Below are positions 16,061 to 26,450 of a DNA stretch of 64,000 bases, piece by piece. The notes under the pieces were generated by a model that worked only from the letters and a program-made list of their open reading frames with translations, was not told the origin of the DNA and did no database searches. The stretch's first letter is position 1, and the number at the start of each line of letters is the position of its first letter. A program made the translations under genes and the position numbers. Location: positions 248,001 through 312,000 of the forward strand of contig NZ_JACXXO010000003.1 in assembly GCF_017980685.1 (NCBI RefSeq), in the 5' to 3' direction. Source of the DNA: Pseudomonas iridis. Lineage in GTDB: Bacteria; Pseudomonadota; Gammaproteobacteria; Pseudomonadales; Pseudomonadaceae.

Positions 16061-16230
16061 CCCTCTCCCGGAGGGAGAGGGGACTGATTGGGGGATGCTG
16101 CAGGATTACACCGACCTGAACGAACTGCTGTGAATCCATAATCGACCGGATCTCTCAGGTCGATGTATGACGCAAGACACCTCGGTCAGTCCCCTCTCCC
16201 TCCGGGAGAGGGCTAGGGTGAGGGGCTGTT
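16048..16230. repeat. Inverted pair of CCCTCTCC-type repeats
   Basis: CCCTCACCCTAGCCCTCTCCC at 16049-16069 and its inverse at about 16187-16227 flank a 110-bp spacer between the convergent LysR and chemoreceptor genes. The first copy supplies the LysR stop codon. Confidence 0.8.
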
Positions 16231-16237
16231 GTGGCGC

Positions 16238-17920
16238 TCAGATTCGGAACTGCCCAACCAGTTTGCCCAACCGCTGGCCAAGATCCGCCAGACTGCGCGA
16301 CGTCTGCGCACCCAACTGCGTTTCATCCGCCACGCTATCCACCGCCACCGCAATCTGATGCACGCTGCGGTTGATCTCTTCGGCCACCGCCGTCTGCTCC
16401 TCGGCAGCGCTGGCAATCTGTGCGTTCATCGAGTTGATGGTCGCGATCAATTCCGCCATCGCATCCAGTGAAGCCCCGGCCTGATTGGCCTGCGCCGATG
16501 TTCCGTCACCCGCCTCGCTGGAGCGGCGCATCGCCTCGACCGCCGCTTGCGTGCCGGCCTGCAAGCGATCGATCATCGCCTGAATTTCCTGGGTGCTGAT
16601 CTGCGTACGACTGGCCAGCGCACGCACCTCATCCGCCACCACTGCAAACCCACGCCCGGCCTCACCGGCCCGCGCCGCTTCAATTGCCGCGTTCAGTGCC
16701 AGCAGGTTGGTTTGCTCGGCAATCGAACGGATCACCCCGAGCACACCGACAATCGAACTGACGTCCTGTTGCAGGCTATCGAGCGACACGCCGCTGCTGC
16801 GGATGTCATCGACCAGCGCATGAATCTGTTTGATGCTGCCGGCCACCACGCGTTTGGCGCTCTGGCCTTCTTCATCGGTTTGCTGGGCGGCGACGGCGGC
16901 GTTCTGCGCGCTCTTGGCGACTTCCTGGGCGGCGGCGGACATTTCGTTGATCGCCGTGGCGACCTGATCGGTCTCGTGGCGTTGACGCTCCATCGCCTGA
17001 TCCGAACGCTGGGCCTGATCCGAAACCTGCGTCACCAGCCCGGTCAATTGTGTGGTCATCTCGGTGATCTGCCGCACCAGGCCGTGAATCTTGTCGACGA
17101 AGCGATTGAACGAGCCGGCCAGATCACCCAGTTCGTCCTGGCTGGTGATGTTCAGGCGACGGGTCAGGTCGCCCTCGCCAGCCGCGATATCGTCGAGGTT
17201 GGCTTTCATCTGGGTCAGCGGACGCAAAATGGTATTGGCCAGCAGCATTCCCACCGCTGCAATCACCAGCAGCACCACCACCGCCACGCCGACGATGCTC
17301 AGCACCACGCCTTGCATGCGTTCCTGCACCTGCGTTTCGACCAGCGCCACTTGCGCTTCGATGCCGTCGAGGTTGACCGAGGTACCGACCGCCATGTCCC
17401 ACTTCGCCAGGTATTCGGTGTAGCCGAGTTTCGGCACCAGCACCTTCGCGTTGCCCGGCAGCGGCGAGCTGTATTGCAAGTAATGCGTGCCGTCCTTCGC
17501 CACTTTCACCAGACCGAGGTTGACGTAAACGCCGTTCGGGTCGCGGTTGTCCTTGAAGCTTTTGCCCACGCCATCGGGATCGTTGGCCTTGAACAGGCGC
17601 ACGGTCTCGGAGTCGTAGCCGAAGAAGTAGCCGTCCTTGCCGTAGCGAATCCCCGACAGCAGTTTGATCGCCTGCGCGCGCGCCGCTTCATCGCCGGGGG
17701 CGGCAGCGTCGTACAGCGGTTTGATCGTGGTCATGGCCACGGCGACGTAACTTTGCAGAGTGGCTTTGGCGTCGCCGAGCAGGCGCTCGCGCGTCTGTTC
17801 GACCTCTTCGCGCGCCTGTTTCTGAAGAATGAACAGCGTGGTCAGGCTGATGACCAGCGCAAAGAGCAATACCGGGAGGACGGCAAGGGAGAGGACTTTA
17901 GCCTTGAGGCTCAAACGCAT
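16238..17920 (-). CDS. Methyl-accepting chemotaxis protein with single Cache domain (CtpM-like)
   Basis: 560 residues from the ATG at 17920. TM1 about 10-32; periplasmic sCache-type sensor about 35-200 (contains [10 protein letters not shown] and [11 protein letters not shown]); TM2 about 205-228; HAMP about 229-282; cytoplasmic coiled-coil signalling domain with the conserved hairpin [20 protein letters not shown] near 400-420. It senses a small ligand in the periplasm and signals to CheA. Gene order with the next two genes parallels PA2652-PA2654, where PA2652 is the malate receptor CtpM; an organic-acid ligand is therefore inferred, not shown. Open frame upstream of 17920 runs into REP DNA and is not coding. 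Confidence 0.88.
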   Translation of the reverse strand: MRLSLKAKVLSLAVLPVLLFALVISLTTLFILQKQAREEVEQTRERLLGDAKATLQSYVAVAMTTIKPLYDAAAPGDEAARAQAIKLLSGIRYGKDGYFFGYDSETVRLFKANDPDGVGKSFKDNRDPNGVYVNLGLVKVAKDGTHYLQYSSPLPGNAKVLVPKLGYTEYLAKWDMAVGTSVNLDGIEAQVALVETQVQERMQGVVLSIVGVAVVVLLVIAAVGMLLANTILRPLTQMKANLDDIAAGEGDLTRRLNITSQDELGDLAGSFNRFVDKIHGLVRQITEMTTQLTGLVTQVSDQAQRSDQAMERQRHETDQVATAINEMSAAAQEVAKSAQNAAVAAQQTDEEGQSAKRVVAGSIKQIHALVDDIRSSGVSLDSLQQDVSSIVGVLGVIRSIAEQTNLLALNAAIEAARAGEAGRGFAVVADEVRALASRTQISTQEIQAMIDRLQAGTQAAVEAMRRSSEAGDGTSAQANQAGASLDAMAELIATINSMNAQIASAAEEQTAVAEEINRSVHQIAVAVDSVADETQLGAQTSRSLADLGQRLGKLVGQFRI

Positions 17921-18010
17921 TGGGGTGCTCACTCTTTTGGTTTTATTGGCGTGGTTAAAGGCTTTAACGGCACGCCAGGTCAAAAGTTGAGTCAGCAGAC
18001 ACCTCATCAC

Positions 18011-18105
18011 CCTGCGGGAGCGGGCTTGCCCGCGATAGCGGTGTGTCTGCCACATAATTGTTGAATGTGTCGACGCCATCGCGGGCAAGCCCGCTCCCAC
18101 AGGGT
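18011..18105. repeat. REP pair
   Basis: Inverted copies of the GGGAGCGGGCTTGCCCGCGAT element around a 40-bp spacer, between two genes on the minus strand. Confidence 0.85.
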
Positions 18106-18112
18106 TCAGCGG

Positions 18113-19429
18113 TTACAACACCATCGCGGCCACCCAGCCGAACGCCAGCAAAGGCAGGTTGTAATGCAGAAACGTCGGCACCACGGTGTCCCAGATATGG
18201 TGATGCTGGCCGTCGATGTTCAGGCCGGAGGTCGGGCCCAGGGTCGAGTCCGAGGCAGGCGAACCGGCATCGCCCAGCGCACCGGCAGTGCCGATAATGC
18301 AGACGATGGCCAACGGGCTGAAGCCCAGTTGCAAGCACAGGGGAACGAAAATCGCCGCCAGAATCGGCACCGTGGAAAACGACGAACCGATGCCCATGGT
18401 CACCAGCAACCCGACCAGCAGCATCAACAGCACACCCACACCCTTGCTGTGATTGATCAACGACGCCGACGACTCGACCAGGGTCTGTATCTGCCCGGTG
18501 GCCTTCATCACTTCGGCGAAACCCGAGGCAGCGATCATGATGAAGCCGATCATCGCCATCATCTTCATGCCTTCGGTGAACAGATCATCGGTGTCGCGCC
18601 ATTTGACGATGCCCGACACCGAGAAGATCAGGAAGCCCACCAGCGCCCCGATAATCATAGAGTCGAGCAGCAACTGCACGATGAACGCTGCGGCAATCGC
18701 CACGCCGGCGATCATCAGGCTCAGCGGGTTGTACTGCACCGCCGCTTGCTCGACCTGCTCGATCTTCGCCAGGTCGTACACGCGCCGCTTGCGGTAACTG
18801 ATGAAGGCCATTGCCAGACCGAACACCATGCCCAAAGCCGGAATGCCCATGGCGTGGGTGACGTTAATGCCACTGATGTCGACGCCGCTGCGTGCAACGT
18901 TGGCCAGCAGGATTTCATTGAGAAAGATGTTGCCGAAACCCACCGGCAGGAACATGTACGGCGTGATCAGACCGAACGTCATGACGCAGGCGATCAAGCG
19001 GCGGTCGAGTTGCAGCTTGGTCAGTACATAAAGAAGCGGCGGCACCAGCAACGGAATGAACGCAATGTGGATCGGCAGGATGTTCTGCGAGGCAATCGCC
19101 ACCACCCACAACAGGCCGATCAGCAGCCATTTGACGTTGCCGCCACCGGTACTGTGCTGGCGATCGACCATCGCCAGCGCCTTGTCGGCCAGCGCATGGG
19201 CCAGGCCCGACTTGGCAATCGCCACGGCGAAAGCGCCGAGCAATGCGTAGGACAACGCCACCGTCGCCCCGCCGCCCAAGCCGCTGTTGAACGCCTTTAG
19301 CGTGGCATCGATGCCCAGACCACCGGTCAGGCCGCCGACCAGCGCGCCGACGATCAAAGCGATCACCACGTGCACGCGGGACAGGCTGAGAATCAGCATG
19401 ATGCCAACCGCCGCTATGACTGCATTCAT
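18113..19429 (-). CDS. YuiF/NhaC-like transporter (Na+/H+ antiporter family or histidine permease)
   Basis: 438 residues with about 11-12 hydrophobic helices (ALIVGALVGGLTGGLG, LLMLLVGLLVTMGIGSSF and others), start supported by GAGG about 7 bases upstream. It belongs to the family annotated as Na+/H+ antiporter (COG2056), which includes B. subtilis YuiF (HisP), a histidine transporter. It lies between two chemoreceptor genes in the order seen at PA2652-PA2654 in P. aeruginosa, where the flanking TlpQ responds to histamine. Import of a related amine or amino acid is a reasonable guess only. Confidence 0.8.
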   Translation of the reverse strand: MNAVIAAVGIMLILSLSRVHVVIALIVGALVGGLTGGLGIDATLKAFNSGLGGGATVALSYALLGAFAVAIAKSGLAHALADKALAMVDRQHSTGGGNVKWLLIGLLWVVAIASQNILPIHIAFIPLLVPPLLYVLTKLQLDRRLIACVMTFGLITPYMFLPVGFGNIFLNEILLANVARSGVDISGINVTHAMGIPALGMVFGLAMAFISYRKRRVYDLAKIEQVEQAAVQYNPLSLMIAGVAIAAAFIVQLLLDSMIIGALVGFLIFSVSGIVKWRDTDDLFTEGMKMMAMIGFIMIAASGFAEVMKATGQIQTLVESSASLINHSKGVGVLLMLLVGLLVTMGIGSSFSTVPILAAIFVPLCLQLGFSPLAIVCIIGTAGALGDAGSPASDSTLGPTSGLNIDGQHHHIWDTVVPTFLHYNLPLLAFGWVAAMVL

Positions 19430-19552
19430 TTCACTACCTCAAAAAACACTGCGGTGGAAAACCGACCGCCAGACAGGATGAGCCCGCCAAAGGTTAACCG
19501 GCGGATTGCAAAGAGGGTCTTATTAGAAGGGCGCGCACTGTGAATGAAGCCG

Positions 19553-19622
19553 CGACAAGCTGCAAGTAACAAGCGGCAAGCTTTTGCGTTTTTTCGCTTG
19601 CAGCTTGCGGCTGGAAGCTCAA
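19553..19622. repeat. Short palindromic repeat cluster
   Basis: Repeated AAGCTGCAAG / GCAAGC / GCTTGCAGCTTGCGGC units of alternating orientation can form nested hairpins in the 256-bp gap between the divergent transporter and chemoreceptor genes. Nothing else is evident in this gap. Confidence 0.5.
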
Positions 19623-19685
19623 GAAAGCTGCTTTCAGGCCGCTACAGTGCAAAGTCTAAGATATTTATCGAATAAGGACGTGTCC

Positions 19686-21833
19686 ATGTCGCTCAGACAA
19701 CTTTCCATCCAATGGAAAATCACCCTGCTCGCCGGGCTTTGCCTGGCCGGTATCGTGACCCTGTTGGTGGGTCTTTCGCTGTATCGCATGGAGCACAGCT
19801 CCGAAATGGTGAAAGCCTCCAGCATGGAGATGCTCACCGAATCGGCCCAGGCGCGCATCGAATCCCAGGGCGAAGTGCAAGCGGCGGGCATTCGCCAGCA
19901 GTTCATGGACGCCTATCAATACGGCCATGGTTTCTCGCGTCAGGTGCTGTTCCTGCGCGAGCAGGCCGAAAAGCGCTTCCTTGATGCCTTCGACCTGCGC
20001 GAAGACATGACCCGTCAGGTCAAGTCCGCGTTGCAGGCCAACCCCGACTTGCTCGGTCTGTCGCTGGTGTTCGAAGCCAACGCGCTGGACGGCAAGGATG
20101 AACTGTTTGCCGGCCAGGCCGAGCTGGGCAGTAACGACAAGGGCCGTTTCGCCCTGTACTGGTCGCAGCCGACACCGGGCAAAATCACCTCGATGGCCCT
20201 GCCGGAAAGCGACATGGCCGACACCAGCACCGGCCCCAGCGGCCAGGCTGCCAACGCCTGGTTTACCTGCCCGCGCACCACGCTCAAACCCTGCGTGATC
20301 GAACCGTACTTCTATGTGATCGACGGCCAGAACGTGCTGATGACCAGCATCGTTTTCCCGCTGACGGTGAACGGCAAAGTCATCGCTTCGCTGTCGGTCG
20401 ACATCAACCTCAACAGCCTGCAAGCGATCAGCCAGAGCGCCAGCAAAAAACTCTACGACGGCCAAACCGTCGTGAGCATCATCAGCCCGGTCGGCCTGCT
20501 CGCCGGCTACAGCTCGGATGCCGGCAAACTCAGCCAGCGTCTGGACGCCGTGGATAAAACCAGCGGCGCCGAACTGCTGCGCCAACTTGCTTCAAATACC
20601 AGTGTCAGCAGCCTGCACAGCAACGGCCAGTTGAAAGTGCTGTCGCCGTTCCAGCCGATTCCCGGCGGACCGTCGTGGGCAGTGTTGCTGGATGTCCCTG
20701 AAAAAGTGCTGGTGGAACGCGCCGAAGCACTCAAGCAGCAACTGGATGCGAGCAACAACACCGGCACGTTGATCGAGTTGGGCCTCGGCGTTCTGGCGGC
20801 GTTGATTGGCCTGCTGCTGGTCTGGCTGATGGCGCGCAGCGTGACCCGACCGATCCTTGGCGTGGCGCACATGCTCGAAGACATCGCCAGCGGCGAAGGC
20901 GATCTGACCCGGCGTCTGGCGTATGACAAACAGGATGAACTCGGCCAACTGGCCGGTTGGTTCAACAAGTTCCTCGACAAGTTGCAGCCGATCATCGCCG
21001 AAGTGAAACGCTCGGTGCAGGACGCGCGCAACACCGCCGACCAGTCCTCGGCCATCGCTACGCAGACCAGCGCCGGCATGGAACAGCAATACCGTCAGGT
21101 CGATCAGGTCGCGACTGCGTCCCACGAAATGAGCGCCACCGCGCAGGACGTCGCTCGCAGTGCCGCTCAGGCGGCCGAAGCGGCCAAGGATGCTGATCGT
21201 GCCACCCGTCAGGGCCTGACTGTGATCGACCGCACCACCGCCAGCATCGACACCCTCGCCGCCGACATGAGCGCGGCAATGGTGCAAGTCGAAGGCCTGG
21301 CCGCCAACAGTGAGAAAATCGGCGCGGTGCTCGAAACTATCCGCGCCATTGCCGAGCAAACCAACCTGCTGGCCCTCAACGCCGCGATCGAAGCGGCTCG
21401 TGCCGGTGAAGCCGGACGCGGTTTTGCCGTCGTCGCCGACGAAGTCCGCAACCTCGCCCGCCGCACGCAGGAGTCGGTGGAGGAAACCCGTCAGGTCATC
21501 GAACAGTTGCAGAGCGGCACGCAGGATGTGGTCGGCTCGATGAGCAACAGCCATCGTCAGGCGCAGGGCAGTGTCGAGCAGGTAGGCCAAGCGGTAACAG
21601 CGCTGCGTCAGATTGGTGATGCGGTGACAGTGATCAGCGACATGAACCTGCAGATTGCCAGTGCCGCTGAAGAGCAGAGCGCGGTGGCGGAAGAGATCAA
21701 CAACAACGTGGCGACGATTCGCGATGTGACTGAATCGCTGTCCGGGCAAGCGAACGAATCGGCGCGGGTGAGCCAGTCGCTGAACAGCCTGGCGAATCAG
21801 CAGCAGAGTTTGATGGATCAGTTTCGCGTCTGA
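19686..21833 (+). CDS. Methyl-accepting chemotaxis protein with double Cache domain (TlpQ-like)
   Basis: 715 residues from the ATG at 19686. TM1 about 12-32; large periplasmic dCache region about 40-355 (segments [37 protein letters not shown]); TM2 about 363-382; HAMP about 383-436; signalling hairpin [20 protein letters not shown] near 556-575. The size and position match TlpQ (PA2654), a histamine and polyamine chemoreceptor of P. aeruginosa, and the neighbouring transporter and bqs-like operon also match that locus. Ligand specificity is inferred from synteny. The frame extends upstream to 19584 but that stretch is repeat DNA. Confidence 0.87.
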   Translation: MSLRQLSIQWKITLLAGLCLAGIVTLLVGLSLYRMEHSSEMVKASSMEMLTESAQARIESQGEVQAAGIRQQFMDAYQYGHGFSRQVLFLREQAEKRFLDAFDLREDMTRQVKSALQANPDLLGLSLVFEANALDGKDELFAGQAELGSNDKGRFALYWSQPTPGKITSMALPESDMADTSTGPSGQAANAWFTCPRTTLKPCVIEPYFYVIDGQNVLMTSIVFPLTVNGKVIASLSVDINLNSLQAISQSASKKLYDGQTVVSIISPVGLLAGYSSDAGKLSQRLDAVDKTSGAELLRQLASNTSVSSLHSNGQLKVLSPFQPIPGGPSWAVLLDVPEKVLVERAEALKQQLDASNNTGTLIELGLGVLAALIGLLLVWLMARSVTRPILGVAHMLEDIASGEGDLTRRLAYDKQDELGQLAGWFNKFLDKLQPIIAEVKRSVQDARNTADQSSAIATQTSAGMEQQYRQVDQVATASHEMSATAQDVARSAAQAAEAAKDADRATRQGLTVIDRTTASIDTLAADMSAAMVQVEGLAANSEKIGAVLETIRAIAEQTNLLALNAAIEAARAGEAGRGFAVVADEVRNLARRTQESVEETRQVIEQLQSGTQDVVGSMSNSHRQAQGSVEQVGQAVTALRQIGDAVTVISDMNLQIASAAEEQSAVAEEINNNVATIRDVTESLSGQANESARVSQSLNSLANQQQSLMDQFRV

Positions 21834-21867
21834 TTCAAAGGTTGTGGGGTGTCAGTTGGATTCCCCC

Positions 21868-22047
21868 CTCACCCCAGCCCTCTCCCCCCAAGGGGGGCGA
21901 GGGGGAAAGGGAGCCGATCTGCACAGGCTTCAAGGCTGGCGTTCGGCGGGATAACTCAGGTCGGCGTACCTCAAACAAACAACGCGGTCAGTTCCCTCTC
22001 CCTCGGGGCGGTCCGACGTTTCGGGAGGGCTAGGGTGAGGGGCTCTT
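21868..22047. repeat. Inverted pair of CCCTCACCC/GGGTGAGGG repeats
   Basis: Two inverted copies of the CCCTCACCC-CAGCCCTCTCC element between the chemoreceptor and sensor-kinase genes. The second copy is interrupted near 22005-22022 by GGCGGTCCGACGTTTC relative to the usual form. Confidence 0.75.
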
Positions 22048-22053
22048 AATGAC

Positions 22054-23367
22054 TTATCGCCGAGGCAGCTGAATCTCTACCTTCAACCCGCCCCACTCAC
22101 TCTCGCCCAACACCAACGTCCCGCCCCACGTATCGACGATATCGCGCACAATCCCCAGCCCCAGGCCATGGCCGTCGGTCTGCTCATCAAGCCGTGTCCC
22201 GCGACTGAACACCTGAGCGCGTTGTTCGGCAGGAATCCCCGGGCCATCATCCTCGACGCTCAAGGCAAACCCGTCAGCGCTCTCGACCACGCTCAAACGC
22301 ACCTCGGCATCCGCCCACTTGCAGGCGTTATCCAGCAGGTTGCCGAGCAGCTCCAGCAAATCCTCGCGGTCCCACGGCAGTTGCAGCCCTTTGGGAGCAA
22401 CGTAACTGAGCGCCAGGTGCTCGCCGTGGATCATGTTCAGCGTCGCCAGCAATCCCGGCAGTTCGGCATCGCAATCAAACAGCGCCCCGGGCAACGCATC
22501 ACCGGACAGTCGCGCGCGATTGAGTTCACGATTGAGCCGTTGCTGCACCTGTTCCAGTTGTTCCTTGAGGATCTTGCGCAGCTCGGGATGGCTGTCGAGT
22601 TTTTCGCTCGACGCCAGGCTCAGCAACACCGCCAGCGGTGTTTTCAGCGCGTGGCCAAGATTGCCCAGCGCATTGCGCGAACGCTTGAGGCTGTCTTCGG
22701 TGTGTGCGAGCAAATGGTTGATCTGCGCCACCAGTGGCTCCAGCTCCACCGGCACCTGATCGTCCAGTTGCGAGCGCTGGCCCTGCTGCAACTGAGCGAT
22801 TTGCTCACGCGCCTTTTCCAACGGCCGCAGCGCGCGACGCACGGTGAGGCGTTGCAACAACAGAATCAGCAGCAAACCGGCCAGACCGAGACCGAGGCCG
22901 ATCCGGCGCATGCGCTCGAAGCTCTCGCTCACCGGCGTGTAATCCTGCGCGACGCTGATGGAGATCGACTGGCCCAACCGGCGATAGTCCGAACGCAGCA
23001 CCAGCAATTTCTGGCCGTCCGGGCCCAATTGCAGATTACTGTGCAGCCCCGGATGCTCGAGCAGCGGCAGATCCTGGTCCCACAGCGAGCGCGAGCGCCA
23101 GTGGCTGTCGGCAAAATCGATGCGGAAATAATGCCCGGAAAACGGCCGCTGATAGGCGGGCGACAGGTGGCGCTCATCCAGCTGCAAGCCCTGCGGGCCG
23201 CGCACCAGCGCCACCAAAAGGCTCTCGCTGTCGTTGCGCAATCCGGCTTCGAGGTAGCGCTGCAAGCCCATTTCGAACAACCACAGACTGGTTTGCGCCA
23301 GCACCAGCCCCACCACCACCATCACGCTGATCAAACCCAGGCTCAAGCGGCGCTGGATCGACCTCAT
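22054..23367 (-). CDS. bqsS: Sensor histidine kinase, BqsS/CarS-like
   Basis: 437 residues: TM1 about 11-31, periplasmic domain about 32-155, TM2 about 156-174, HAMP-like linker, HisKA with H239 in [10 protein letters not shown], and HATPase with [17 protein letters not shown] and GHGLGLGIV. It phosphorylates the overlapping regulator gene product. The operon order PepSY, PepSY, regulator, kinase matches bqsPQRS (PA2659-PA2656; also called carRS), which responds to Fe(II) or Ca(II) in P. aeruginosa. The reported RExxE iron-sensing motif is not intact here: the equivalent stretch reads R44-N-D-S-E48. The 4-bp overlap with the regulator gene indicates coupled translation. Confidence 0.83.
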   Translation of the reverse strand: MRSIQRRLSLGLISVMVVVGLVLAQTSLWLFEMGLQRYLEAGLRNDSESLLVALVRGPQGLQLDERHLSPAYQRPFSGHYFRIDFADSHWRSRSLWDQDLPLLEHPGLHSNLQLGPDGQKLLVLRSDYRRLGQSISISVAQDYTPVSESFERMRRIGLGLGLAGLLLILLLQRLTVRRALRPLEKAREQIAQLQQGQRSQLDDQVPVELEPLVAQINHLLAHTEDSLKRSRNALGNLGHALKTPLAVLLSLASSEKLDSHPELRKILKEQLEQVQQRLNRELNRARLSGDALPGALFDCDAELPGLLATLNMIHGEHLALSYVAPKGLQLPWDREDLLELLGNLLDNACKWADAEVRLSVVESADGFALSVEDDGPGIPAEQRAQVFSRGTRLDEQTDGHGLGLGIVRDIVDTWGGTLVLGESEWGGLKVEIQLPRR

Positions 23368-24032
23368 GAAGCTTGCCCGCCGAACAGGTAACCCTGACCG
23401 CGACGGGTTTCGATCACGCTTTTGCCCAGTTTGCGGCGCAGGTGATTGACGTGGACTTCGAGGACGTTGGAGTCACGCTCGGTCTCGCCGTCGTAGAGGT
23501 GTTCGGCGAGGTGGCTTTTGGAAAGGATCTGCTCCGGGTGCAGCATGAAATAGCGCAGCAGACGGAATTCCGCGGCGGTCAGCTGGATATCGGCACCATC
23601 GCGCGTCACGCACTGACGGCCCTCGTCCAGATGCAGGCCGGCAGCCTTGAGCGTGGTTTGATTGGCCTGGCCCTTGGAACGGCGCAACAGCGACTGCACC
23701 CGCAGGTGCAGCTCTTCCGGGTGGAACGGTTTGGTCAGGTAATCGTCAGCGCCGGCCTTGAGGCCCTCGATGCGTTCAGCCCAGGAGTCGCGCGCCGTGA
23801 GGATCAACACCGGGATCGCCAACCCGCCCGCGCGCCACTGCGCCAGCACCTCAAGCCCCGGCACCCCGGGCAGGCCGAGGTCGAGGATGATCAGGTCATA
23901 GGGCTCGCTGCTGCCCTGATACACGGCATCGCGTCCGTCCGCCAGCCAATCCACCGCGTAGCCTTGGCGTTGCAGGCCGGCGATCAACTCGTCAGCCAGC
24001 GGTACGTGGTCTTCCACCAGAAGCAAGCGCAT
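23364..24032 (-). CDS. bqsR: OmpR-family response regulator, BqsR/CarR-like
   Basis: 222 residues. Receiver domain 1-115 with acidic pair E7-D8, phosphoacceptor D51 ([10 protein letters not shown]), T79 and K101 (LTKPF); C-terminal winged helix about 125-218 with [12 protein letters not shown] and [10 protein letters not shown]. It would bind direct repeats as a dimer once phosphorylated by the kinase encoded next door. Only three bases separate it from the upstream PepSY gene and it overlaps the kinase gene by four. A BqsR-like box lies before the first gene of the operon, suggesting autoregulation. Confidence 0.85.
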   Translation of the reverse strand: MRLLLVEDHVPLADELIAGLQRQGYAVDWLADGRDAVYQGSSEPYDLIILDLGLPGVPGLEVLAQWRAGGLAIPVLILTARDSWAERIEGLKAGADDYLTKPFHPEELHLRVQSLLRRSKGQANQTTLKAAGLHLDEGRQCVTRDGADIQLTAAEFRLLRYFMLHPEQILSKSHLAEHLYDGETERDSNVLEVHVNHLRRKLGKSVIETRRGQGYLFGGQAS

Positions 24033-24035
24033 CGA

Positions 24036-24347
24036 TCAATCTTCCTTGTCTTTCACGAGTTCACCGGTATCGGCCTTCAGGTGCAGCTCGCGCGCTACAC
24101 CCTCGGCCGTCAGCAACTCGACTTCATAAATGTAGACGTCGTGTTTTTCTTCCAGCTCGACTTCCAGCAGTTTTGCCCCGGGATAACGATCCATGGCCTG
24201 CTGCAACACTTGCTCCAGCGGCAGGATCACCCCGCGCTGACGCAGCTCCAGTGCCTCGTCCTGATCGAGGTCGCGCGCCATCGCCGACGACCAGAAAATC
24301 ACAAGCGCCAACGCAGCAAGGCTGGTGGCGCGAACATTAACCTTCAT
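24036..24347 (-). CDS. PepSY-domain periplasmic protein, BqsQ-like
   Basis: 103 residues with a signal peptide ending near AMA (about residue 24) and one PepSY-type domain: LDQDEALELRQRG, then a helix and the beta strands VYIYEVELLTAEG and ELHLKADTGEL. It is a paralogue of the next upstream gene. In bqs operons two such proteins precede the two-component genes; they may modulate metal sensing, which is inference. The start codon overlaps the stop of the upstream gene by one base (TAATG). Confidence 0.8.
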   Translation of the reverse strand: MKVNVRATSLAALALVIFWSSAMARDLDQDEALELRQRGVILPLEQVLQQAMDRYPGAKLLEVELEEKHDVYIYEVELLTAEGVARELHLKADTGELVKDKED

Positions 24348-24655
24348 TACGTATCCTGATGATCCTTGAGAACCTGCCCACTGACCGCGTCTAATTCCAG
24401 ATCCCAGTTCAGCCCTTGAGGATCACGCAGTTCGACCTGGTAGATGTACTTGCCGTACTCCTCTTCCAGCTCGGTTTCGGTGATGGTCGAACCCGGGTGT
24501 TTGGCCAGTGCCGTGGCATTGAGCTTCTCGAAGGAGACGATAGTACCAGCGTCGCGCAGCCGCAGGGCCTCATCAGGGCCCAAATCGCGGGCATGGGCGA
24601 GGCTGGCGGTCAGGCCGATGATCGAGACGAGGGACAGGGCAGTCAGGGTTTTCAT
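24347..24655 (-). CDS. PepSY-domain periplasmic protein, BqsP-like
   Basis: 102 residues, first gene of the bqs-like operon. Signal peptide ends near AHA (about 22); the mature part starts RDLGPDEALRLRDAG and has the PepSY strand pattern KYIYQVELRDPQG...LELDAVSGQVL. Acidic residues (ETELEEEYGK) could bind cations. The promoter region just upstream carries repeated CTTAA half-sites resembling the BqsR box. Confidence 0.8.
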   Translation of the reverse strand: MKTLTALSLVSIIGLTASLAHARDLGPDEALRLRDAGTIVSFEKLNATALAKHPGSTITETELEEEYGKYIYQVELRDPQGLNWDLELDAVSGQVLKDHQDT

Positions 24656-24697
24656 GGGTATCTCCGTATTTTTTTATGTGTTGCCTACGGAGGGCAC

Positions 24698-24727
24698 CTT
24701 AACGGGATGAACTTAACTGAAACTGAA
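24698..24727 (-). promoter_or_regulatory. BqsR-like box upstream of the bqs-like operon
   Basis: On the minus strand the order is TTCAG-N6-TTAAG (24712-24727), then a second TTAAG at 24698-24702. The published BqsR box is TTAAG-N6-TTAAG, so the first pair has correct spacing and one mismatch. It lies 57-72 bases upstream of the first start codon, a suitable position for autoregulation. Confidence 0.5.
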
Positions 24728-24761
24728 TGGCCATCATTGTGCAATGACCAACACAAATCTC

Positions 24762-24856
24762 TCCTGTGGGAGCGAGCCTGCTCGCGAATACGGTGTATCA
24801 GCTACATCTTCGCTGACTGACACTGCGCTTTCGCGAGCAGGCTCGCTCCCACAGGG
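24762..24856. repeat. REP pair
   Basis: Inverted copies of CTGTGGGAGCGAGCCTGCTCGCGA around a 50-bp spacer between divergent genes. Confidence 0.85.
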
Positions 24857-24904
24857 TTTGGGGAAACGCTTATAATCCTTCGCTTGCTAACGATCGAGAC
24901 CGGT

Positions 24905-25984
24905 ATGACTGCCATCCACATCAAGTTCCCCGCCCTAACCCTCAAGGCTGGCCCACGGGCCATGGCGCGCATTCGTGCGCAAGGCCTGAACGCTGCCGAC
25001 GTCGGCACCCTGCCCGGCGCGGCCGGTGGGCCGAAGGCGCTGGGGATTCAGGGGCTGGATCTGGCGTTGTTCGGTGAGTGGCTGCCAAGTGCACCACGCG
25101 AGCGTTCGCTGATCGGGGCATCGGTCGGTTCCTGGCGCTTCGCCAGCGCCTGTCTGCCGGACGCCGCCGAAGGCATCCGTCGCCTCGGCCAGCTCTACGC
25201 CGAGCAGAATTTCAACAAAGGCGTGACCATGGCCGAGATCAGCCAGAGCTCGCAGCGCATGCTCAACGACCTGCTCGACGGCCGCGATGCGAGCATCCTC
25301 AACAACGCCGATTACCGCTTGAACATCATGGTAGTGAAGAGCCAGGGGCGTCTGGCCGATGACCATCGTGGTCGTCTCGGTCTGGCGCTGGGCTCCGTGA
25401 TTGCCGATAACTTGCGAGGCCGCGCACGGCTGTCGCGGCACTTCGAACGATTGATCATCCACGATCCGCGCCTGGCGCCGCCGGTCAATGCGTTGAACGA
25501 CTTTCCGTCACGCTTCGTCGCGCTCAATGCCGGCAATCTGCGTCAGGCGCTGCTGGCGTCGGGTTCGATCCCGATGGTCATGGAAGGCGTGCGTGATTTG
25601 CCGGGCGCCGGTGCCGGGACGTTTCGCGACGGTGGCCTGCTCGACTATCACCTCGACCTGCCCTACAGCGGCGACGGTATTGTGCTCTATCCGCACTTCA
25701 CCGACCGGGTGATTCCGGGCTGGTTCGACAAGACGTTGCCGTGGCGCCGTGCTTCGGTGGAGCGCTTGCAGGACGTGCTGTTGCTCGCGCCGTCGAAGGA
25801 ATACCTGGCGCGCCTGCCCTACGGCAAACTGCCCGACCGCAACGACTTCAAGCGCTTCATGGGCGATGCACCGAGCCGGCAGAAATACTGGCACGCGGCG
25901 ATGGACGAGAGCCGCCGACTGGGCGACGAGTTTCTCGAACTGGTTGCCAATGGTCGCCTCGCCGAGCGCTTGCTGACCCTTTAG
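24905..25984 (+). CDS. Patatin-like phospholipase family protein
   Basis: 359 residues, no signal peptide. Patatin features are present: Gly-rich oxyanion segment [10 protein letters not shown] (38-47), nucleophile elbow GASVGSW with Ser73 and the catalytic-dyad Asp in DGGLLDYH near residue 242. This predicts a Ser-Asp lipid acyl hydrolase, cytoplasmic or membrane-associated. ATG 24905 is preferred over an in-frame TTG 21 bases upstream. Substrate unknown. It stands 85 bp before queD on the same strand. Confidence 0.83.
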   Translation: MTAIHIKFPALTLKAGPRAMARIRAQGLNAADVGTLPGAAGGPKALGIQGLDLALFGEWLPSAPRERSLIGASVGSWRFASACLPDAAEGIRRLGQLYAEQNFNKGVTMAEISQSSQRMLNDLLDGRDASILNNADYRLNIMVVKSQGRLADDHRGRLGLALGSVIADNLRGRARLSRHFERLIIHDPRLAPPVNALNDFPSRFVALNAGNLRQALLASGSIPMVMEGVRDLPGAGAGTFRDGGLLDYHLDLPYSGDGIVLYPHFTDRVIPGWFDKTLPWRRASVERLQDVLLLAPSKEYLARLPYGKLPDRNDFKRFMGDAPSRQKYWHAAMDESRRLGDEFLELVANGRLAERLLTL

Positions 25985-26069
25985 TCAGCACGGCCAAACA
26001 CAAGCTGATAAACTCCCCGCCTGCCCGAATCGCTGCGGCGAACGCCATCTGAACAGAGCTGAAAACACT

Positions 26070-26426
26070 GTGGAAATCTTCAAGGAATTTACATTCGAAT
26101 CCGCCCACCGCCTGCCGCACGTCCCGGACGGCCACAAGTGCGGGCGCCTGCACGGTCACTCGTTCAAAGTGGCGATTCACCTCAGCGGCGACCTCGATCC
26201 GCACACCGGCTGGATCCGCGACTTCTCCGAGATCAAGGCGATCTTCAAGCCTCTGTACGAGCGCCTGGATCACAACTACCTGAACGATATTCCCGGTCTG
26301 GAAAACCCGACCAGCGAAGTATTGGCAAAATTCATCTGGAATGAAATGAAGCCACTGCTGCCGGAACTCAGCGCGATCCGCATTCATGAAACCTGCACCA
26401 GCGGTTGCATTTATCGCGGTGAGTAA
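26070..26426 (+). CDS. queD: 6-carboxy-5,6,7,8-tetrahydropterin synthase (QueD)
   Basis: 118 residues, the usual size. QueD converts 7,8-dihydroneopterin triphosphate to 6-carboxytetrahydropterin in the preQ0/queuosine pathway. Zn ligands His13, His28 and His30 (AHRLPH, LHGHSF), catalytic Cys24, a downstream LDHNYLN segment, and HET with Glu107 are all present. The start is GTG at 26070; no ATG fits the conserved N-terminus [14 protein letters not shown]. The Shine-Dalgarno signal is weak. Confidence 0.92.
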   Translation: MEIFKEFTFESAHRLPHVPDGHKCGRLHGHSFKVAIHLSGDLDPHTGWIRDFSEIKAIFKPLYERLDHNYLNDIPGLENPTSEVLAKFIWNEMKPLLPELSAIRIHETCTSGCIYRGE

Positions 26427-26450
26427 CTCGTACTGAACAACACCGCTTAT

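Noticed and set aside
16547..18064. Plus-strand open frame of 505 codons (His/Gln-rich)
   Set aside because: Antisense to a well-supported chemoreceptor gene; similar shadow frames lie opposite the second chemoreceptor and the kinase.
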